DNA of 64,000 nt from CAYUVH01 sp964448135. GTDB lineage: Bacteria > Verrucomicrobiota > Verrucomicrobiia > Limisphaerales > UBA8199. The position numbers and the translations under genes were made by a program. Shown here piece by piece: positions 58,949-64,000 of this stretch; position 1 is the stretch's first letter, and every line of letters starts with the position of its first letter. Under the pieces are notes generated by a model, which was given only the letters and a program-made list of their open reading frames with translations, had not been told where the DNA came from and searched no databases. Where the stretch lies: assembly GCA_964448135.1 (NCBI GenBank), contig CAYUVH010000034.1:96178-160177 (forward strand), written 5' to 3'.

Positions 58949-60301
58949 ATGAGCACTGCATCTGAACCGGCCTCCCTCGCAAACTATCCGCTCCTCACCG
59001 CCCTGCGCGAACGGCGCTCCCGCCGCTTCGGCCTCGGCATGCACCTGCCCGCCGGCCCGCTCGCGTACAAAAGCACCCACCCTCCCCGCCCGCTCACCGA
59101 AGACGAAGAAGCCGCCCTGGTCTTCGCCGCCTGCGGCATCACCGGCTGCTGCCTCGCCGACCTGGAATACGCGCCCCGCGGCGGCGGCGGCATCATGTCC
59201 GGCCTCGTCGCCCGCACCATCGCCAGCGGCGACGGCCTCCAGACCGTCGCCCTCGTTGTCATCAACGATCAGGCCACCTACCTCGTGCGCCGACCCCGCG
59301 AAATGCCCGCCGCCGAAATCCCCGAACTCATCGAGCTTGGCCGCCGCGGTGCGTTCACCGAAATCTACCGCCGCTGCCGCGTGAAGCTCAAAGACGGCCG
59401 CGCCACCACGCCCGCCGAACCCCTCTTCAACATCAACGCCAATCGCTGGTCCGCCCACGCCCCCGGCACCACGTATTTTCTACCGGTGAACGACCTCACC
59501 TTCATGTACGTGAACGGCCTGCTGGAAATTCTCAACGAAGACACCGGGGCGTTCATCCTCGACGAGCGGAACAATTTCCAGCCCGCCGGCCTCGCGAATT
59601 TCGCTCGCAGTAAAGGCGGACATCTCGAAGACGATCCCAATCGCGGTCGCGTCGCCACCGTGAATCAAATCGAACAATTCGTGACCGAATTCGTCACCGT
59701 CGAGCAAGGCATGGTGCACCAGAATCTCGGCCTCATGTCCCAGGCGCTCGGCCTCGGCGGCTTCCCGAATTTTGCCAATCACGAGTTCGCCTGGTTCCAG
59801 TCACTCGGCTTCCGGATGGAGCAAATGCCCGCCAGCCGTTATCTCGGCGCCGGCTGGCTCGCGCGCACCGCGATGAAGCTCCTCAAACGCGATCCCATCA
59901 TCCCGTATCCCGTCGGCCTCGAACGCAATGGCGAAGTCCTCCTGAAACCCTTCTGCCCGCCCTATTACAAATCCATGGCCGAGGCCGTCCGCGCCGTCGT
60001 CGAACTCAAGTTCGGCGCCCAGGGAATCTTCCGCAGCCTGAACCAGGGCAGCGCCTGGAAAAATCACAACGAAGTCATCAACCAAGTCCCACCCATCAGC
60101 GAAGCCGCCATCGCCGCCACTACCGCCCACTGCGAGTATCTCTGGAATCGCTACGGCCGCCTCCCTGTCACCATGCCCGCCTACCGCACCGTCCTCGGCT
60201 TCCAAGCCTGCCACCTCGACCTCGAATTCTACGACAAATTCTACCACCCCGAAGCCCTCGGCGAATCCCAACGCAACAACTCTGCCCGACGAAAATCCTG
60301 A
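58949..60301 (+). CDS. Nitroreductase-like large protein of unknown function
   Basis: 450 residues. The N-terminus LLTALRERRSRRFGLGM and the following LVFAACGITGCC resemble the flavin-contacting start of nitroreductases, and GTTYFLPVNDLTFMYVNGLL lies in the middle. The protein is about twice as long as a normal nitroreductase, so only a partial relation is seen. No signal peptide. A strong terminator follows at 60315-60337. The real substrate is unknown. Confidence 0.5.
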   Translation: MSTASEPASLANYPLLTALRERRSRRFGLGMHLPAGPLAYKSTHPPRPLTEDEEAALVFAACGITGCCLADLEYAPRGGGGIMSGLVARTIASGDGLQTVALVVINDQATYLVRRPREMPAAEIPELIELGRRGAFTEIYRRCRVKLKDGRATTPAEPLFNINANRWSAHAPGTTYFLPVNDLTFMYVNGLLEILNEDTGAFILDERNNFQPAGLANFARSKGGHLEDDPNRGRVATVNQIEQFVTEFVTVEQGMVHQNLGLMSQALGLGGFPNFANHEFAWFQSLGFRMEQMPASRYLGAGWLARTAMKLLKRDPIIPYPVGLERNGEVLLKPFCPPYYKSMAEAVRAVVELKFGAQGIFRSLNQGSAWKNHNEVINQVPPISEAAIAATTAHCEYLWNRYGRLPVTMPAYRTVLGFQACHLDLEFYDKFYHPEALGESQRNNSARRKS

Positions 60302-60314
60302 CCTGTTCGGTGTC

Positions 60315-60337
60315 CCGTCCCGCTCCGAGCGGGACGG
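60315..60337 (+). terminator. Terminator hairpin
   Basis: A perfect 10-bp stem, CCGTCCCGCT (60315-60324) with AGCGGGACGG (60328-60337), has a 3-base loop and is followed by AAAATTTGG. It lies 14 bases after the stop of the nitroreductase-like gene. Confidence 0.75.
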
Positions 60338-60440
60338 AAAATTTGGACCTTGGTTCTTGGATCTTCTCTGGTCCTTGGTGCTTGGTTCTTGGAGCTTCTC
60401 TGGTGCTTGGCGCTTGGTCCTTGGAGCTTCGCGGCCCCGC
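60338..60440. repeat. Dispersed CTTGG repeat, second copy
   Basis: About eleven CTTGG-type units in tandem fill the space between the terminator and the end of the anti-sigma gene. The segment 60370-60396 is the exact reverse complement of 15251-15277. No gene overlaps this copy. Confidence 0.8.
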
Positions 60441-60442
60441 GT

Positions 60443-61048
60443 TCACCCCGCCGCAAACGCCACCAACGGATCATCCGTCGTCAACACCGCCAACAACGTA
60501 CACCCGCCCACCGAAAAATTCTCCACATGTTGCGACCCCTTGTCCGCGTGATGAAAATCACCCGGCCCCAGCTCGCGATCGCCGATGTGCAAATCCCCCG
60601 TCAGCACGCAAAAATCCTCCGGCCCCGTGTTCACGTGCGCCGGATACCGCGCGCCCGGGTCCAGCTTGCCCAGCAACACCGCATACCCGCGCTCCTTCTC
60701 CAGTGACAGCAATTTAATATACGCCCCCGGAATCGGCAGCGCCTTCCACCCCGCCAAATCTTTCGCCGTCACAAACGCCAGCCCCCCCGCCGCCGTCAGC
60801 TTCGACGCGCTCACCCTGGCCCCCGCCAGTTCATCAATCCGCCCCAGCACCTTCTGCTTCAACCCCGCCGGCAAAGCCGCCTGCGCTCCGCTCACCGCCA
60901 TCGCATCCGCCGTCCGCTGCAACCCGCGCACCAGCTCCTGCAGCTCGGCATTCGCCCGCAGTTCCGCCTCAAACGCGCGTGCCTCCGCGTCCGTCAACGC
61001 GCCAAGCGCGTAAAGACTTGCCTGTTCCTGTTGTGCTTCGGTGATCAT
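60443..61048 (-). CDS. ChrR-type cupin anti-sigma factor
   Basis: 201 residues. The N-terminal 70 residues are a short anti-sigma domain (LYALGALTDAEARAFEAEL), and the C-terminal 110 are a cupin (HVNTGPEDFCVLTG and GDFHHADKGSQHV), which is the ChrR arrangement. The cupin histidines and glutamate would bind zinc and respond to oxidants such as singlet oxygen (inference by family). Its start overlaps the sigma gene by 4 bases, so the two are made together. It probably holds the sigma factor inactive. Confidence 0.88.
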   Translation of the reverse strand: MITEAQQEQASLYALGALTDAEARAFEAELRANAELQELVRGLQRTADAMAVSGAQAALPAGLKQKVLGRIDELAGARVSASKLTAAGGLAFVTAKDLAGWKALPIPGAYIKLLSLEKERGYAVLLGKLDPGARYPAHVNTGPEDFCVLTGDLHIGDRELGPGDFHHADKGSQHVENFSVGGCTLLAVLTTDDPLVAFAAG

Positions 61049-61650
61049 GCGGAAATTTGCAACGATTCGCGCAGCTTCAACATCCCGCGCCGGATCCGCG
61101 CCTTGATGGTCCCGAGCGGCTGATTCAGCCGCCCGGCGATGTCCGTGTGACTCAACCCGCTGAAAAACGCCAGCTCGATCGCCTGCCGCTGGTCCGCCGG
61201 CAATTCCCCCACCGCCCGCCGCACCGCCGCCACTTCCTCCTCGCTCAGACCCATGTGGTTCGCGGCATTCCGCCCGGCTTCCTCCGCCACGGCCTCGGCT
61301 TGAAGCTCCGTCTCCATCCGCGCCCGCCGTTCGCGCGAGCGCAGCCGGTCAATGCACCGGTTCCGCGTGATGCCCAGCGCCCAGTGAAACGGATCGCCGA
61401 ACGTCGCGTCGAAGGTCGAAGCTTTTTGCCAGATGCGCACAAACACGTCCTGAATCACTTCCTGGGCCTCGTGGGGATTTCCCAGAATCCGGACCGCCAC
61501 GCCAAAAAGCCCCCCGGCAACCTGGTCATAAAAATCCGCCAGGGCCTGTCGGTCCTGTTGGGCCACCCGGCCCAATAACTGGGCTTGGGCCTGCGCGACA
61601 TTTTGGGAAAATGCCGCGCCGGCTTGGGCAACGTTTTGCGGATCCTGCAT
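61045..61650 (-). CDS. ECF RNA polymerase sigma factor
   Basis: Start ATG at 61650 (MQDPQNVAQAG); the frame is open to 61737. 201 residues. Region 2 contains FYDQVAGGLFGVAVRILG and EVIQDVFVRIWQ, and region 4 contains ELPADQRQAIELAFFSGLSH and TIKARIRRGMLKLR. It looks like the RpoE/SigK-type ECF factors paired with a ChrR-like cupin anti-sigma factor, which follows directly. The pair probably controls a stress regulon. The N-terminal 30 residues are extra and Ala/Gln-rich. Confidence 0.92.
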   Translation of the reverse strand: MQDPQNVAQAGAAFSQNVAQAQAQLLGRVAQQDRQALADFYDQVAGGLFGVAVRILGNPHEAQEVIQDVFVRIWQKASTFDATFGDPFHWALGITRNRCIDRLRSRERRARMETELQAEAVAEEAGRNAANHMGLSEEEVAAVRRAVGELPADQRQAIELAFFSGLSHTDIAGRLNQPLGTIKARIRRGMLKLRESLQISA

Positions 61651-61834
61651 GTATTGGCACCCATTTGCGCCGGCCCGGCCGATGACGAATAGGCACCACC
61701 CATTCTGTCCCCAACCCCAGCACGCCGCCAACCTCAAACTGTACAGCCAGTCGCTTCATCAATATCAATACGCCCCTGCGGCCCAATTGGATGCATTGAC
61801 TTTGAAGTCCCCTGTTGCGCCGAAATTCCGGAAC

Positions 61835-62854
61835 TTACCGCCGCAGCCTCAAAAACTCCGGCCGCACCACATACTCCGCCCAAAAATCCCGGGTCCCCGG
61901 TTTCAAAAAATGAACCCTTACTTTCCACGCCGGCTGGTCCGCCCAGAATTCCCAACGGTGCACGCACACAATTTCATCACCCTCCTGCCGGTAAAATTGG
62001 CCGTTGAACGAACCGACATCCTCGCCCGATATGCGAACCTGGTTTCCGCTCTCCTCGCTGATCCAAATTTCCAGGATTCGCCATCCCTCCGCCGGCCTGT
62101 CATCCTCCGTCACCCGAAAACGAAACTCGCACCATTCGCCGACGCAGTTCGCGTACCTACCCTTCAGCGGCCCCGGCGCTGGCCCGCCCACGGTTGCCTT
62201 TGTCAGCACGAATGCAAACTGATTGGTCCGTTCCGTCAGCGGCAATGGCCTTGCCGTCCACGTCGACGCCGTTTGCGGCGCGACATTGCGAACTCGAAAC
62301 TCAGCCACTCGCGGCCGGTTCCCTTTCCCATCCGACTGGTACAACCGCAGAAAAAAGCTGGCCGATTTCCGTGGAAATACACTGGTGCCAATCTCCACTC
62401 CCATCGTCTTTGACCCAAAGCCCTGCGGGAGATAGTTGTCGAATGGCCCGTTAAAAATCATTGGCGATTCCAGCCCGTGCTCGTCAACGATGGCATAGAC
62501 AACCCGCAGTTCGTTTTCCGGGTTTCGCGATTGTTTGATCCAGAATGTGTACATTGGAGTCGAGGAACTGAAGGTCCGTCCGGAGCCCCACCGCCACCCC
62601 AGCTTGTCTCTCCATTTTGCCGGCAACCGCCGCACCCACGGCGCCAGCAGCGATACGGGAGACACATGATTCGTCCCATACGTCGCCTGCTCCAGCCTCA
62701 CCCGCGTCCCATCTAGCAGCCTCCCCGACCCCGGATCGCCGCTCAGGAAAATCCACAACCCCACGCCCACCACCAACAGCCCCGCCGCCACTCCCGCACA
62801 GGCCACCTTCCTCCCGCGCGACCACCGTTGCCACCAATTTGGAAACACGAGCAT
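61835..62854 (-). CDS. Membrane-anchored protein of unknown function
   Basis: 339 residues. A basic cytoplasmic start (WWQRWSRGRK) is followed by a transmembrane helix at about 18-38. The outer part of about 300 residues has no recognised family; it is rich in tryptophan and beta-strand patterns (YTFWIKQSRNPENELRVVYAI; WEFWADQPAWKVRVHFL). The gene lies alone, divergent from another membrane protein gene. Confidence 0.55.
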   Translation of the reverse strand: MLVFPNWWQRWSRGRKVACAGVAAGLLVVGVGLWIFLSGDPGSGRLLDGTRVRLEQATYGTNHVSPVSLLAPWVRRLPAKWRDKLGWRWGSGRTFSSSTPMYTFWIKQSRNPENELRVVYAIVDEHGLESPMIFNGPFDNYLPQGFGSKTMGVEIGTSVFPRKSASFFLRLYQSDGKGNRPRVAEFRVRNVAPQTASTWTARPLPLTERTNQFAFVLTKATVGGPAPGPLKGRYANCVGEWCEFRFRVTEDDRPAEGWRILEIWISEESGNQVRISGEDVGSFNGQFYRQEGDEIVCVHRWEFWADQPAWKVRVHFLKPGTRDFWAEYVVRPEFLRLRR

Positions 62855-62961
62855 CAGGCTATGTCCGTCCTCGTAACTGCCTCAAGGTTCAAAATCCTTG
62901 CCTTCGTTTTCAATTTCAACTTTGAAATTCCCCCGCCCCAACCAATTTGCAATCGTAAGCC

Positions 62962-63621
62962 ATGGCCGAAATCCCAGCCTCACCACTGCGCTCCGCCCCT
63001 GCCGCGCTCGCTCCGGAAAATCCGGCACGGCTTTCCCTCGGCGTCTTCGCCGACGACAACCAGCGCCTCATCTCCGTCTGCGGCATCTTCTGCGCCATCA
63101 CCGCCTTCACTTCCACCGCCGGCGTATCCATCGGCGCCTTCGCGCCCTACCTATCCGGCGCCGCCATGGCCATCACGCTCCTCTTCATGTTCGAGCTCTA
63201 TCTGCGCGTCCCGTCCCTGAACCGCATCGCCTTCCGGTTGCTCGCCTTCCAATCCCTGCTCGGCCTCCTCATCTTCGTCCTGCTCCTGCACTGGTTTTCC
63301 ATTTACATCCAGCCGCTGCACGGCGAAGTCCACTGGTTCCTCTTTGCCATCCTCATGACCGTCTATCTGCGCTTCTTCAGCGCGTATTTTGTCTCCACCA
63401 GCCAACTGGCCAGACGCGACGGCCTCCAAAAACTCCGCCCCCAAAGCATCCTTCTCTTCCTCCTCGCCGTCACCGTGGCCCCGTGGCTCATCTATCAACT
63501 CACTGCCGCCGCTGCCCCGTGGGTCGATACCGCCGCCGACCGCCTGCCCGCCCGCAACCTGAACGCCCCACCCGCCCCTCCCTCGCCCACCTACCCGGCA
63601 ACTCAATCCATCGCCCCCTGA
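62962..63621 (+). CDS. Multi-helix membrane protein of unknown function
   Basis: 219 residues with five or so hydrophobic helices (about 37-56, 66-82, 92-110, 122-143 and 160-180), a cytoplasmic Ala/Pro-rich start and a proline-rich tail (PPAPPSPTYP). No family recognised. The start ATG at 62962 follows a short intergenic gap. Confidence 0.6.
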   Translation: MAEIPASPLRSAPAALAPENPARLSLGVFADDNQRLISVCGIFCAITAFTSTAGVSIGAFAPYLSGAAMAITLLFMFELYLRVPSLNRIAFRLLAFQSLLGLLIFVLLLHWFSIYIQPLHGEVHWFLFAILMTVYLRFFSAYFVSTSQLARRDGLQKLRPQSILLFLLAVTVAPWLIYQLTAAAAPWVDTAADRLPARNLNAPPAPPSPTYPATQSIAP

Positions 63622-64000
63622 AAACCGAATCCATTCCATCACTCCTTTTCAAAATCCTCCAACTCCAATTCTCCGTTCCCGCCGTTCCGGTTAAAACCAA
63701 CTCCGGTTGCTTGCCAAATGCAGAACCACCGGAGACGCCCGTGCATGGACATTTTTCTGTCACCAAATTTTTCTGTCTCATTTCCTATCTTTTTGGTCAT
63801 TTTTCTGCCCCTATCTTTCTGACAGATCCCCTTGCCCATCGCCCCCAAGCAATCGCTTCGAATTTCAAATTCATTCCACCCTTCTCCTTTTCGTGACTTT
63901 TTGTGCCTTCTTGTGGGCAATTCTTCCATCTGTCCCGCCGTTCAATCTCCCTCCCAGGATTTGCCTCAATCGCTTCAGGAACCCTCCAGTCGCACCCCCG
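63622..64000. repeat. Non-coding stretch with TTTTTCTG repeats
   Basis: Four related T-rich units (CATTTTTCTGTC, AATTTTTCTGTC, CATTTTTCTGCC, TATCTTTCTGAC) lie between about 63749 and 63823, spaced irregularly by 13-30 bases. This resembles intergenic tracts known from Verrucomicrobia (from memory). The rest of the stretch holds no gene I can support up to the window edge. Confidence 0.5.

Noticed and set aside
60338..60440. The CTTGG tandem units as a possible CRISPR array
   Set aside because: The units are 6-11 bases with no regular unique spacers and no cas genes near. They match the dispersed repeat at 15251.

Overview
The window looks like chromosomal DNA of a Verrucomicrobiota bacterium, probably of the Pedosphaera/Limisphaerales type. 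This is an inference from gene content: a Tat-exported DUF1501 protein paired with a PSCyt1/DUF1549/DUF1553 cytochrome-like protein, formylglycine sulfatases, an ECF sigma factor fused to a membrane-anchored sensor-like region, secreted enzymes with a shared C-terminal module, and several families of intergenic inverted repeats. I did not compare it with any database.

Left chromosomal flank (1-17.9 kb): the start of a TolC/NodT-type efflux lipoprotein, a redoxin-like secreted protein, a VOC protein, a Wzz-type chain-length protein, a large secreted protein, a ParB-like/PepSY-like pair, a sulfatase, a zinc-ribbon methyltransferase, a fused ECF sigma factor, YraN, a zinc-ribbon membrane protein, and the DUF1501-PSCyt1 pair. 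It ends in a complete tRNA-Leu(GAG) gene.

Integrated island (about 17,900-44,300, 26.4 kb): it sits in the 3' end of that tRNA. A perfect 33-bp repeat (17900-17932 and 44268-44300) bounds it, and a tyrosine integrase lies next to the intact tRNA. Related short repeats inside both ends look like integrase arm sites. After the integrase come an AlpA-like regulator, a CHC2-type primase and a DUF3987 ATPase, then a double receiver protein and an XRE regulator. The core is a minus-strand, tightly coupled gene set read from 40027 down to 24770: DUF499 ATPase, PglZ phosphatase-like protein, an unknown 300-aa protein, a 1269-aa DUF1156 DNA methyltransferase, two small unknown proteins, a RelA/SpoT-domain protein, a SNF2 helicase and a Ser/Thr kinase with TPR and FHA regions. 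This set has counterparts of the four Pgl/BREX functions (kinase, methylase, ATPase, phosphatase) plus a helicase and a possible alarmone-synthetase effector. I read it as an anti-phage or anti-plasmid system. The island ends with a GIY-YIG protein, four small unknown genes and a RadC-type JAMM protein.

Right chromosomal flank (44.3-64 kb): a GH16 enzyme, the four-gene ligase-associated DNA repair operon (exonuclease, ATP-dependent ligase, Lhr-type helicase, phosphoesterase), a second sulfatase, a secreted EEP-type nuclease/phosphatase, a C45/phospholipase-B-like hydrolase, a glycoside-hydrolase-like protein, a fasciclin protein, a nitroreductase-like protein, an ECF sigma/ChrR-type anti-sigma pair and two membrane proteins.

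Non-coding structure is unusually rich. A repeat of CTTGG/CCAAG units lies at 15251-15375 and 60338-60440; the first copy encodes the N-terminus and signal peptide of the cytochrome-type protein. There are also paired 24-bp inverted repeats, a 32-bp hairpin, and other repeat families.
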